In this document: piece by piece, positions 52,379 to 60,764 of the stretch
Position numbering within the stretch: position 1 is the stretch's first letter
Layout of the letters: the number at the start of each line of letters is the position of its first letter
Assembly (NCBI RefSeq): GCF_014205225.1
Contig: NZ_JACHNB010000001.1
Coordinates: 10,087,501-10,151,500, forward strand
Length of the DNA stretch: 64,000 nt
Direction of reading: 5' to 3'
Source of the DNA: Actinoplanes octamycinicus
Lineage (GTDB): Bacteria; Actinomycetota; Actinomycetes; Mycobacteriales; Micromonosporaceae
Notes under the pieces: generated by a model
The model's input: only the letters and a program-made list of their open reading frames with translations
Told to the model about the DNA's origin: nothing
Database searches by the model: none
Position numbers and translations under genes: made by a program

Positions 52379-55368
52379 AGCCCGGCCCGCAGTCGCCGGA
52401 CGAGCGGCTGGACGGCCAGCCAGCCGGTCAGGCCGAGGAGGGCGGAAGCGGTCACCAGGCCGAGGCCCAGGGCCGCGCCGCCGAGCACCGGGGGCAGCGG
52501 CAGCACGTCCCAGCCGTCGGTGAACGCGGGCACCCGGGTGCCGGTCAGCGGCCCGGTGAGCAGCGCGGCGACGGTGCCGCCGAGGAGCCCGGCGAGGATC
52601 GGGGCGGCGGTTCCGGCGTAGCCGACGGTGACCGCGACCCGGGTGGCCAGACCCTGCACCCGGAGGGCACGCAGCTGGTCCCCGGCGCTCCGCCGGTCCA
52701 CCGCGGCGGCCACCGCGCAGGTCGCGGCCGCCAGCAGCAGCGCGGCCCCGCCGGCGAGCAGCCCGAACCGGGTCACCGCGGCCGGTCCCTGCTGCCCCAG
52801 CCGGGCGAACCGGCCGGCCCGGGTGCTGTCCCCGGTGACCTGCAGCCCGGCCGTGGTGAGCGCGGTGACCAGGCGGTCCGGCGCGCCCGCGGCCAGCCAG
52901 ACCTGGTAGTCGCCGGGCGGCTCGGCGTCGCCGGTCAGCCGCCGCAGCGCGTCGAGATCGGTGAGCACGCCGGACCGGCCGAGCACCGGCAGCGCCGGCA
53001 GCCGGTCCCGGACGCTGATCGGAATCGGACCGTTGCCGAGTTGGAGGACCGGGTCGTCGAGCTGCCAGCCGGTCGGTCCCGGCCCGGCCAGCAGCACCGG
53101 CAGCGGCAGCGTGACGTCCGCCGCCCAGGCCTCCGCGCCGGCCACCGGCAGCCGCATCGCGTTCCGGTCCGGGGCCAGCCGCAACGCACCGTCCGCGGTG
53201 GAGACGTCCAGCGCGGCGCCGGCCGTGCCGGCCCGCCACCGCAGCACATCACCGAGTTCGGCCGGGCCGAGCAGGTTCGCCGCCGGGTTCGCCTGGGACA
53301 TGTCGCGGACGACCACCGCGCTCCCGTCCGGCGCCGCCCCGGCCTCCTCGCCCGACGCGCCGGCCCCGGTCACCGTCCAGCGGACGATCCGGCAGCCGGG
53401 CGCCGTGGCGCAGCCCTTCACCGGCGCGCTGACCTGCTGCTCCCCCGCCCGCAGCACGCCGAACGGCACCGGCACCGGCACCCCGTTCCGGTCCTGCCGG
53501 AGGGTGAGCGTGAGCCGCACCGGAGCCGGGCCGTCCCGCCGCACCCGCACGGTCAGCCGGTCCCCGGTCACCAGCGGCAGCCCCGGGCCGGCGTCCCCGG
53601 TTCCGGGCGGCGTCACGTCCAGCGGACCGTGGTCGGCCACCGCGGCGAACCGCGCGCTGTCCACCGACAGCACCCGCGGCTCACTGGTGGTGTCGACCAC
53701 CACGGCCATCGCGGTGGTGCCACCCGGGTCGGCCGCGCGCACCGCGGTGAGCAGCGCGGTCCGGTTCGCCGCCTGCACCCGCAGCACCCGCGGCGCGCCC
53801 TGCTCGGCGACGCTGCGGTCGTCCCGGGCGGCCCGCTCGCCGGCCCACGCGCCGGCCGCCGAGAGGAACACCGCGACCGCCACCACCAGCAGCGCGACCA
53901 CCCGGTCGGTGCCCGGCTGCCGGGACACCCGCAGCGCGGTGAGCCCGGCCGCCAGCCGGCCGCCGCGCACCCAGGCGGCGCCGCCCCGGTCCGCGGCCCG
54001 GGTGAGCAGCCGGGCCAGCAGCAGTGCCACGGCCAGCGCGAGCAGGGCCGGGGCGGCCCGGGCCAGGCCGGCCTCGGCGCCACCGGCCCGGGACTGGTAG
54101 ACGGCCGCCGCGGCGACCGCCACCAGCAGCAGGTCGACCAGGCCGGAGCGCCAGCCGGAGGTGGCCGCGGCGCCGGCTCCGCGCAGCAGGTCGGGCACCG
54201 GCCGGCGGAGCACCAGCGCCTCCAGGACGGCGAGCACCAGCAGGCCGCCGAGCAGCACGGCGGCCACCGCGACGGCGGACAGCAGCAGCGCGGTCCGCTG
54301 GTCGTCGGGGCTGGTCACCGGACCGGCCAGGGTCCGGGCCAGCAGGTATCCGGCGGGCGCGCCGAGCAGCGCGCCGGCCAGCAGCGGCACCAGGTGCTGG
54401 CCCCAGACCAGGCGCAGCGTGCCGAGCCGGGTGGAGCCGCGCAGTTTCAGCAGGGCGGCGTCGGCGCGCCGGTCCCGGCCGGTGTAGCGGCCGGCCAGCC
54501 CGATCGCGAACCAGGTGAGGATCAGCGTCTGCACGGCGGCGGTGGCCACCCCGTCGCGGATCGTCTGCCGGTCCCGGTGCAGGGTGACGAGCAGGCCGGC
54601 GCTGGTGGTGACCAGGCGGACCTTGGCGGCAGCCAGCCGGGCGTCGGCCTGCCGCAGCTCGGCGGCCAGGTCGAAGCCGCCGGCGCCGCGGAAGAGCCGG
54701 TCCGGGATCTGGCCGTCGAGGGTGAGCGTGGGCGCCTGGAGCACCTCGGCGGCGAACGTCGACAGTGGCGTGAAGGCCGGATCGAGGCCCTGGTCCTTGC
54801 GGTAGAGCGAGTCGCTCCAGTAGGGACCGTCCGGCTCGACCGTCGTGTACCGGGCCACCACGGTCAGCACGAGCGGGTCCTGCCCCGGGTTGTTGACCAG
54901 GGCCAGCCGGTCGCCGAGGCCGAGTCCGAGGCGTTGCGCGGCGTCCCGGCTGATCGCCGCCTCGCCCGGCCGGCGCGGGCACGGCCCGTCCAGGGTGGCC
55001 CGGTCGCAGAACTGCTCGCGGTAGGCGGCGGCGAGCACCGGCGAGGCCGGGGCGCTCCCCACGTTCAGCGGCTTGACCAGGCCGAAGACCGGCTCCTCCA
55101 GGGCGAACGGGAGCTTCGGGCGTACCGAGGCCTGGAAGTCCTCCAGGGCCCCGGCGGCGTCGCCATCGGTGATCGCGCCCTGCCGGAGGGACAGCATCCG
55201 CTGCGCCGCGGGCGCGGCGGCCAGATCCGCCTCGGCGGCGCGGGCGGTGGCGGCCGCCGCATACCAGGGGCCGGCCGCGGCGACCGCGGTGGCCACGACG
55301 GTCAGCGCCAGAATGGTGAGCACCTGCGCGGTCCGGGTCCGCACGGCACCGAGAACGAGCGCAAGCAT
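52375..55368 (-). CDS. FtsX-like ABC permease, first of pair A
   Basis: 997 residues from ATG 55368 (MLALVLGAVRTRTAQ) with a G-rich ribosome-binding site about 6 nt upstream. Same layout as the gene at 45602, including CDRATLDGPCPRRPGE in the first extracellular domain and a later Cys pair. First gene of the cluster; it starts 28 bp after the CorA-like gene on the same strand, so the channel gene may be co-transcribed. Confidence 0.9.
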   Translation of the reverse strand: MLALVLGAVRTRTAQVLTILALTVVATAVAAAGPWYAAAATARAAEADLAAAPAAQRMLSLRQGAITDGDAAGALEDFQASVRPKLPFALEEPVFGLVKPLNVGSAPASPVLAAAYREQFCDRATLDGPCPRRPGEAAISRDAAQRLGLGLGDRLALVNNPGQDPLVLTVVARYTTVEPDGPYWSDSLYRKDQGLDPAFTPLSTFAAEVLQAPTLTLDGQIPDRLFRGAGGFDLAAELRQADARLAAAKVRLVTTSAGLLVTLHRDRQTIRDGVATAAVQTLILTWFAIGLAGRYTGRDRRADAALLKLRGSTRLGTLRLVWGQHLVPLLAGALLGAPAGYLLARTLAGPVTSPDDQRTALLLSAVAVAAVLLGGLLVLAVLEALVLRRPVPDLLRGAGAAATSGWRSGLVDLLLVAVAAAAVYQSRAGGAEAGLARAAPALLALAVALLLARLLTRAADRGGAAWVRGGRLAAGLTALRVSRQPGTDRVVALLVVAVAVFLSAAGAWAGERAARDDRSVAEQGAPRVLRVQAANRTALLTAVRAADPGGTTAMAVVVDTTSEPRVLSVDSARFAAVADHGPLDVTPPGTGDAGPGLPLVTGDRLTVRVRRDGPAPVRLTLTLRQDRNGVPVPVPFGVLRAGEQQVSAPVKGCATAPGCRIVRWTVTGAGASGEEAGAAPDGSAVVVRDMSQANPAANLLGPAELGDVLRWRAGTAGAALDVSTADGALRLAPDRNAMRLPVAGAEAWAADVTLPLPVLLAGPGPTGWQLDDPVLQLGNGPIPISVRDRLPALPVLGRSGVLTDLDALRRLTGDAEPPGDYQVWLAAGAPDRLVTALTTAGLQVTGDSTRAGRFARLGQQGPAAVTRFGLLAGGAALLLAAATCAVAAAVDRRSAGDQLRALRVQGLATRVAVTVGYAGTAAPILAGLLGGTVAALLTGPLTGTRVPAFTDGWDVLPLPPVLGGAALGLGLVTASALLGLTGWLAVQPLVRRLRAGL

Positions 55369-55396
55369 CCATCACCCCCGATTCACCGGGACGGTA

Positions 55397-56398
55397 CTAC
55401 AACCAGCCTCGTTTCTTCAGGTAGAAGTAGAGCGCGCCGGCCGAGACGACGATCAGCGTCAGGCTCTGCACGAATCCCCAGAACTTCCCGAAACCGGGGT
55501 AGGGCAGGTTCTGTCCGAAATAGCCGGTGAGCGCGGTCGGCACCGCGATGATCGCGGCCCAGGCGGCCAGCTTGCGGGTGACGTCGTTGAGCACGTTGCT
55601 CTGCTCGGCGAGGTCGGCGTCGAGCAGCTCGTTGATCCGGGTGAGCGAGTGCTCGATCGACTCGACGGTCCGCTTGGCGTGGTCCTCGACGTCCCGGTAA
55701 TACGGCTTCAGATGGTCGTTGACCAGCTCGATCTCGGCCTTGTTCACCTCGTTGACCACGTCCGGCATGGGCGCCACCGCCCGGCGCAGCGCGGCCAGCG
55801 CGCGGCGTTGCGCGAAACCCCGCCGGCGCACCGGCCGGGGCGCGCCACCCTCGCCGAGCATCACGTCCTCGACCGCGTCCATCGCCTCGTCGATCTGCCG
55901 GGCCGCCGCGTACTGCCCGTCGACGACCAGGTCGAGCAGGCCGTAGACCAGGTAGTTGACGCCACCCTGGACGGCCAGGTCCGGTTCGCTGTCCCAGCGC
56001 TCGACCAGCCGCCGCACGTCGGAGGGGGCCTTGCGGACCGTGATCAGCACGCGCCGGGTGACGAACGCGCTGATCTCGGCCTTGTGCGCCTGCGGCCCGG
56101 CGTCGGCGGGCCGGTACTCGACCGCGTAGACGTTGACGAACAGGTGACCGGGATAGTGGTCCAGCTTGGGCCGTTCGTGCTCGCCGAGCGCGTCCTCGAC
56201 GGCGAGCGGGTGCAGCTGGAACTCGGCGGCGACGGCCGCCAGATCGGCTTCCTGCGGCTGGTAGAGATCGACCCAGGCGAACGACTCGGGATGCTCGCGC
56301 AGGTGGCCGGCGAGCGCGTCGAACGGGAAATCCTGCTCGATCACCCGGCCCCGTTCGTAGAGCCGGGTCTGCACCGGACAGGAGATCACTGTGGTCAC
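55397..56398 (-). CDS. corA: CorA-like divalent cation transporter
   Basis: 333 residues when started at GTG 56398; an ATG at 56434 lies only 5 bp from the divergent pnuC start and is less likely. A long N-terminal cytosolic alpha/beta domain, a stalk helix (about 245-290) and two C-terminal membrane helices. The selectivity motif before the loop reads YFGQNLPYPG, i.e. GQN rather than GMN, which is common among actinobacterial CorA-like proteins. Likely Mg2+ or other divalent metal channel; the ion is not certain. Confidence 0.88.
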   Translation of the reverse strand: MTTVISCPVQTRLYERGRVIEQDFPFDALAGHLREHPESFAWVDLYQPQEADLAAVAAEFQLHPLAVEDALGEHERPKLDHYPGHLFVNVYAVEYRPADAGPQAHKAEISAFVTRRVLITVRKAPSDVRRLVERWDSEPDLAVQGGVNYLVYGLLDLVVDGQYAAARQIDEAMDAVEDVMLGEGGAPRPVRRRGFAQRRALAALRRAVAPMPDVVNEVNKAEIELVNDHLKPYYRDVEDHAKRTVESIEHSLTRINELLDADLAEQSNVLNDVTRKLAAWAAIIAVPTALTGYFGQNLPYPGFGKFWGFVQSLTLIVVSAGALYFYLKKRGWL

Positions 56399-56428
56399 CG
56401 TCCCACTATGCCCGTAGGGAAACCGGCA

Positions 56429-56434
56429 TACCAT
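56429..56434 (+). promoter_or_regulatory. -10 box of leaderless pnuC
   Basis: TACCAT lies 5 nt before GTG 56440; no Shine-Dalgarno is present. Confidence 0.5.
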
Positions 56435-56439
56435 GAGCC

Positions 56440-57153
56440 GTGACTTGGCTCGATCAACTGCTGACCTCGTTCTACACCGCCAAGTGGCAGGTGACCCCGG
56501 ACCAGGCGATCTACTGGCGGGAGATCGTCGGGAACGCCTTCGGGCTCGGGTCGGCGCTGTTCGGCCTGCGCCGCAACGCGTGGGCCTGGCCGGTCGGGAT
56601 CGTCGGCAACGTGCTGCTGTTCACCGTCTTCCTCGGCCAGGCGCTCGGCAACGACCAGGGCACCCCGCTCTACGGTCAGGCGGCCCGCCAGGTGTTCTTC
56701 CTGATCACCAGCGTCTACGGCTGGTGGCGCTGGCAGCGCAACCGGCGGATCGACCACGGCACCGCGGTGGTCCCGCACTGGGCCGGCCACCGGCAACGCC
56801 TGATCTTCATCCCGGCGGCGCTGGCCGCGGTGGTCGGCTGCTTCTTCGTCTTCCGCGCGATCGGCGCCGGTTTCCCGGTCCCGTGGTGGTACTACCTGGC
56901 CGACTCGTGGATCTTCGTGGGCTCGATGCTGGCGACCTTCGCGATGGCCCGTGGCTGGGTGGAGTTCTGGCTCTGCTGGATCGCCGTCGACCTGGTCGGC
57001 GTCCCCGAGCTGCTGCACTTCGGCTACTACCCGTCAGCGGTGCTCTACGCGGTCTACGCGGGCTTCGTCATCTGGGGTTTCGTCGTCTGGCTGCGGATCT
57101 CCCGCCGCTTCGAAGCGGGTCAGGACCAGGTGTACGCCCACGCCGGCGGCTAG
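56440..57153 (+). CDS. pnuC: PnuC-type nicotinamide riboside/mononucleotide transporter
   Basis: 237 residues, seven hydrophobic segments. PnuC hallmarks: GLGSALFGLRRNAWAWPVGIVGN near residue 35 (read as two blocks) and SVYGWWRW in the middle (about 92-99), with WVEFWLCWIAVDL near the end. It brings an NAD precursor into the cell without energy input, trapped by phosphorylation. The last 120 bp overlap the end of the convergent benE gene. Confidence 0.9.
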   Translation: MTWLDQLLTSFYTAKWQVTPDQAIYWREIVGNAFGLGSALFGLRRNAWAWPVGIVGNVLLFTVFLGQALGNDQGTPLYGQAARQVFFLITSVYGWWRWQRNRRIDHGTAVVPHWAGHRQRLIFIPAALAAVVGCFFVFRAIGAGFPVPWWYYLADSWIFVGSMLATFAMARGWVEFWLCWIAVDLVGVPELLHFGYYPSAVLYAVYAGFVIWGFVVWLRISRRFEAGQDQVYAHAGG

Positions 57154-58251
57154 CCCCCAGAACGCCGAGCCGACGTGCGCCACGGTCATCCCGGACGCGG
57201 TCGCGGCCAGCGTGACCAGCGCGCCCTCCCGGGCCGGTTTGTCCTCCAGCGCGCCGGCCAGGCTGCCCAGCAGCGCGCCCAGCAGGGCCACCCCGCAGAC
57301 CGCGGCGACCAGCGGTTTCGGCAGCGCGGTGAAGAAGCCGACCAGGCCGGTGCCGAGGAACCCGCAGACCAGGTAGAAGGCGCCGCAGGCCACCCCGGCC
57401 CAGTAGCGCTGCCGCGGGTTCGGGTGGGCCTGCTCGCTGGTGCAGATCGCCGCGGTGATCGCGGCCAGGTTGATCCCGTGGCTGCCGAACGGCGCGAACA
57501 GCACCGAGGTGAGCCCGGTGCCGGTGAGCAGCAGCCGGTCATCCGGCTGATAACCACTGCTTTTCAGTACGGCCAGACCGGGCGCGTTCTGCGAGGCCAT
57601 CGTCACGATCAGCAGCGGCAGACCGATGCTGACCAGCGCCGACCAGTTGAGGGTCGGCACGGTCAGGTGCGGCAGGGTGAGGCTCGGACGGATCCCGCCG
57701 AGGTGCAGGTCGTGCCCGACGGCGGCGGCCGCGGTGCCGGCCACCAGGGCGAGCAGCACCGCGTAGGTGGGCAGCAGACGCCGGCCCAGGAAGTACCCGG
57801 CGAGCACCGCGAGCACGATCGCCGGCGCGCCGGGGAGCTGGCGGAACGCGTCCAGGGCGAACGGCAGCAGGATGCCGGCCAGCATCGCCGAGATGATCCC
57901 GGACGGGACCTTGGCGAGGATCCGGCCGAACAGGCCGGAGAAGCCGAGAATCGTCATCCCGATCGCGGCGAACAGGAACGCGCCGACCGCGTCCGAGTAC
58001 TTGTACGCGCTCAGCGAGCCGACCAGCAGGGCGGCGCCCGGCGTGGACCAGGCGGTGATCACCGGCTGCCGGGCGAGCAGGCTCAGCACCAGGCCGGACA
58101 GGCCGCTGCCGATGGCGATCGCCCAGACCCACGAGGTGGTCTGGGCGGTGGTCAGATGCGCGGCCGAGGCGGCGGTGAGCACCACCGCGAACGGGCCGGA
58201 GAACGAGACCAGGACCGCGATCAGTCCGGCCACCAGGGCGCTTACCTTCAC
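57034..58251 (-). CDS. benE: BenE-type benzoate/proton symporter
   Basis: 405 residues from GTG 58251, about 11-12 membrane segments. BenE features: FSGPFAVVLTAASAAHL at the start, WSTPGAALL, the VTMASQNAPGLAVLKSSGY block (about 217-235) and APFGSHGINLAAITAAIC (about 254-271). It takes up benzoate or a related aromatic acid; no degradation genes are in view. An acidic C-terminal tail overlaps pnuC on the other strand. Confidence 0.9.
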   Translation of the reverse strand: MKVSALVAGLIAVLVSFSGPFAVVLTAASAAHLTTAQTTSWVWAIAIGSGLSGLVLSLLARQPVITAWSTPGAALLVGSLSAYKYSDAVGAFLFAAIGMTILGFSGLFGRILAKVPSGIISAMLAGILLPFALDAFRQLPGAPAIVLAVLAGYFLGRRLLPTYAVLLALVAGTAAAAVGHDLHLGGIRPSLTLPHLTVPTLNWSALVSIGLPLLIVTMASQNAPGLAVLKSSGYQPDDRLLLTGTGLTSVLFAPFGSHGINLAAITAAICTSEQAHPNPRQRYWAGVACGAFYLVCGFLGTGLVGFFTALPKPLVAAVCGVALLGALLGSLAGALEDKPAREGALVTLAATASGMTVAHVGSAFWGLAAGVGVHLVLTRFEAAGDPQPDDETPDDEARVDRVEHR

Positions 58252-58287
58252 CGCAGGAGTCGAACACGTCCGGTCCGACTCCTGCGG
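58251..58287 (-). terminator. 12-bp hairpin between the MFS gene and benE
   Basis: CCGCAGGAGTCG and its perfect complement, with a 13-nt loop, lie just past the MFS stop (58296) and end at the benE start codon. It can act as terminator or attenuator between the two genes. Confidence 0.6.
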
Positions 58288-58295
58288 TCCGGGTC

Positions 58296-59723
58296 TCAGA
58301 CCGTCTCAAGCACAGGGACCACCAGGGGCTCCGGGGCGGGCCGGGCCTTGCGCAGCATCCACAGGCTGACCGGGACCCCGACCAGCACCAGCCCCGCGGC
58401 GACGACCAGGGAGAACTGGTAGCCGACCAGGTAGCGGTGCAGCTCGGTGCCGGTCGCGGCGCCGGCCCGGTTGCTCAGGATGGCACCGAGCACGGTCACC
58501 CCGAGCAGGCCGAACACCTCGCGGGAGACGTTGAGCATGCCGGAGGCGACACCGGCCCGCTCGGCCGGCAGGGCGCCGACCACCACCTGGCTGAGCGGGA
58601 TGAGCAGGCCGCCGCCGACGCCGTAGAGGGCGAACCAGGGCAGCAGGTCGAGATAGGCGGTGCCCTCGCCGTACTGGGCGATGCCGGCGATCGCGGCGCC
58701 CATCACCAGCAGACCGAAAGCGGTCACCCGAGCGACGCCGAAACGGGCCTCGAACCGCGGCGCCAGGATCGCGCCGACCGCGGTGATCAGGGCCAGCGGG
58801 ACGAAGCCGGCGCCCGCCTCGGTGGGCGAGAATCCGAGCACGTTCTGCAGGTAGATGGCCATGTAGAAGTAGATGCCGAAGACGCCGAAGGCCCACAGCC
58901 CCATGGCCAGCAGGCCACCGGTGAACATCCGCAGCCGGAAGAAGGCCAGGTTCACCATCGAGTCGGCGGTGCGGGCCTGCTGCACGACGAACGCGGCGGC
59001 GGCCACGGCGGCGACCGCGAACGACCCGAGGATCAGGGTGGAGGTCCAGCCCTCGCTGTCCCCCTCGATCAGGGCGTAGGTCAGGGCGAAGAGCGCGAGC
59101 GAGGACGTGGCCAGGCCGATCGGGTCCATCCGCCGCACCAGGTTGGTCCGCTCGGCGGGCCGGCCGGCCGGCATGGTGGCCAGCGAGAGCGCCAGGGTGG
59201 CCACGCCGATCGGCAGGTTGATCAGGAAGATCCAGCCCCAGGAGACGTGCTCGGCGAGCACGCCGCCGGTGAGCGGGCCGATGGCCAGGGCGAGCGCGCC
59301 GACCGCACCCCAGATGCCGATCGCGGTACTGCGCTCCTTCGGGTCCGGGAACAGCTCCTGAAGCAGCGCGAGGGCGGCCGGCGAGAGCAGCGCGGCGCCG
59401 ATGCCCTGCGCGGCCCGGGCGCCGATCAGCAGCTCCTGGGTGCCGGCCAGACCGGCGGCGACCGACGCCACGGTGAAGATCCCGAGGCCGGCGAGGAACA
59501 CCACGCGGTGGCCCAGGACGTCGCCGATCCGGCCGCCGGCCAGCAGCAGGCCGGCGAAGACCAGGATGTACGCGCTGGTGATCCATTCCAGGCCGGAGAT
59601 GCTCAGGTCGAGCTCCCGCTGGATGCTCGGCAACGCGACGTTGACCACGTTGTTGTCGAGGTAGGTCATGAAGGTGCCGAGCGCGACCGCGACCAGCGCC
59701 CACCACCGACGGTTCTTCTCCAT
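58296..59723 (-). CDS. MFS drug transporter (DHA2, 14-helix type)
   Basis: 475 residues from ATG 59723 (GGAG 8 nt upstream). Fourteen hydrophobic segments; motifs TYLDNNVVNVALPSI, the D1-type LAGGRIGDVLGHR loop and GPLTGGVLAE (antiporter motif C). A proton-driven exporter of drugs or metabolites. Divergent from a TetR gene across an operator array, so its expression is probably induced by the exported compound. Confidence 0.94.
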   Translation of the reverse strand: MEKNRRWWALVAVALGTFMTYLDNNVVNVALPSIQRELDLSISGLEWITSAYILVFAGLLLAGGRIGDVLGHRVVFLAGLGIFTVASVAAGLAGTQELLIGARAAQGIGAALLSPAALALLQELFPDPKERSTAIGIWGAVGALALAIGPLTGGVLAEHVSWGWIFLINLPIGVATLALSLATMPAGRPAERTNLVRRMDPIGLATSSLALFALTYALIEGDSEGWTSTLILGSFAVAAVAAAAFVVQQARTADSMVNLAFFRLRMFTGGLLAMGLWAFGVFGIYFYMAIYLQNVLGFSPTEAGAGFVPLALITAVGAILAPRFEARFGVARVTAFGLLVMGAAIAGIAQYGEGTAYLDLLPWFALYGVGGGLLIPLSQVVVGALPAERAGVASGMLNVSREVFGLLGVTVLGAILSNRAGAATGTELHRYLVGYQFSLVVAAGLVLVGVPVSLWMLRKARPAPEPLVVPVLETV

Positions 59724-59738
59724 CAGTCCATCTCCCCT

Positions 59739-59808
59739 GTACGTCGTACCTGTACGGCGTCCTTGTACGTTGTACATGTACCTCGTACATGAGACCTGTA
59801 CGTTGTAT
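59739..59808. promoter_or_regulatory. phased operator array of the TetR/MFS pair
   Basis: The word GTACnnnGTAC (or one close variant) occurs at 59739, 59752, 59765, 59778 and 59798. The first four have an exact 13-bp period, the last is 20 bp further on and overlaps the TetR -10 box. The array fills the space between the divergent genes. Confidence 0.75.
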
Positions 59809-59811
59809 GGT
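59806..59811 (+). promoter_or_regulatory. -10 box of the leaderless TetR gene
   Basis: TATGGT lies 6 nt before GTG 59818 and overlaps the last operator unit, which suggests autorepression. Confidence 0.5.
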
Positions 59812-59817
59812 TGTCAA

Positions 59818-60483
59818 GTGACTCCGGCAGAACGACTCAGCAAGGCGGCCGTGGCCGAGCGCGCGCTGCGCCTCGGTGACGAGGAGGGCCTGGACGCCAT
59901 CACCATCCGCCGCCTGGCCAAAGAGCTGGGCGTGACACCGATGGCGCTGTACTGGCACTTCAAGAACAAGGACGAGTTGCTGCTGGGCGTGGTCGACCAC
60001 GTGCTCAGCGGGGTCCGGGCGGACCGCAGCGCCGGCGATCCGTGGCAGAAACAGCTGCGCGCGATCGTCGAGACGGTGGTCGACGTGATGCGCGCCCACC
60101 CGTGCCTGCCGGACCTGCTGCACGCGGCGGACAAGACCCAGGCGGACAGCTTCACCCGGGCCACCAACGACACGCTGGCGCTGCTGGCCGACGCGGGCTT
60201 CGCCGTCGAGGAGTCCTACTGGATCGCGATGTACCTGCTGAACGGGGCGATGGGCCTGGTCGCCGGCCAGCCCGACTGCCCGGCCAGCGTCCCGCCGGAG
60301 CAGGCCGAGGAGTGGCGCCGCCAGAAACGCGTCACCCTGGAGTGCCTCCCGGCCGACAAGTTCCCCATGATGATCGAGTTCGCGAAGACCTACCAGCGCC
60401 CGCCGGACGTCGAGCGCTACTACACCTTCGGCCTCGACCTGCTGATGTCCGCCGTGGAGTCGATGGCCACCGGGACTCGCTGA
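59818..60483 (+). CDS. TetR family transcriptional repressor
   Basis: 221 residues from GTG 59818; upstream in-frame sequence is part of the operator region. The helix-turn-helix (ITIRRLAKELGVTPMALYWHFKNK, given here in parts: ITIRRLAKELGV and TPMALYWHFKNK) is typical, followed by the helical ligand domain with a TetR_C-like end (YYTFGLDLLMSAVES). It most likely represses itself and the divergent MFS gene. Confidence 0.92.
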   Translation: MTPAERLSKAAVAERALRLGDEEGLDAITIRRLAKELGVTPMALYWHFKNKDELLLGVVDHVLSGVRADRSAGDPWQKQLRAIVETVVDVMRAHPCLPDLLHAADKTQADSFTRATNDTLALLADAGFAVEESYWIAMYLLNGAMGLVAGQPDCPASVPPEQAEEWRRQKRVTLECLPADKFPMMIEFAKTYQRPPDVERYYTFGLDLLMSAVESMATGTR

Positions 60484-60550
60484 CATCTCCGGCTTGCGGC
60501 CGCCAGAACCATCCCCGCTGCCGCGAGGCCGCCTGCCCGCTTCCGGATCC

Positions 60551-60743
60551 TTTCCGGGTACGACTCGTAGCCCGGTGTCCGTCGGCGCGCGAGACCGCGG
60601 CCCACTCCGGACCGCGGCGCGTGTCGTGCGGGTCCGCTCGGCGCACGCGACGCCGCGGCCCACTCACGGCCGGGACGCGCCCCAGGAGCCGGCTGGGCCT
60701 GACGGGTGTCTCCGGGCGCGCGAGACACCCCTCAGGCCCAGCC
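60551..60743. repeat. third copy of the dispersed hairpin repeat
   Basis: TTTCCGGGTACGACTCG at 60551 matches the flank at 37450. GGACCGCGGCGCGTGTCGTG follows, and a 22-bp hairpin at 60691-60743 (GGCTGGGCCTGACGGGTGTC with one mismatch) ends the unit. It lies just after the aminotransferase gene and may also terminate it. The rest of 60484-60764 holds no gene. Confidence 0.8.
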
Positions 60744-60764
60744 GCGGAGCGGGAGCGGCGGGGA

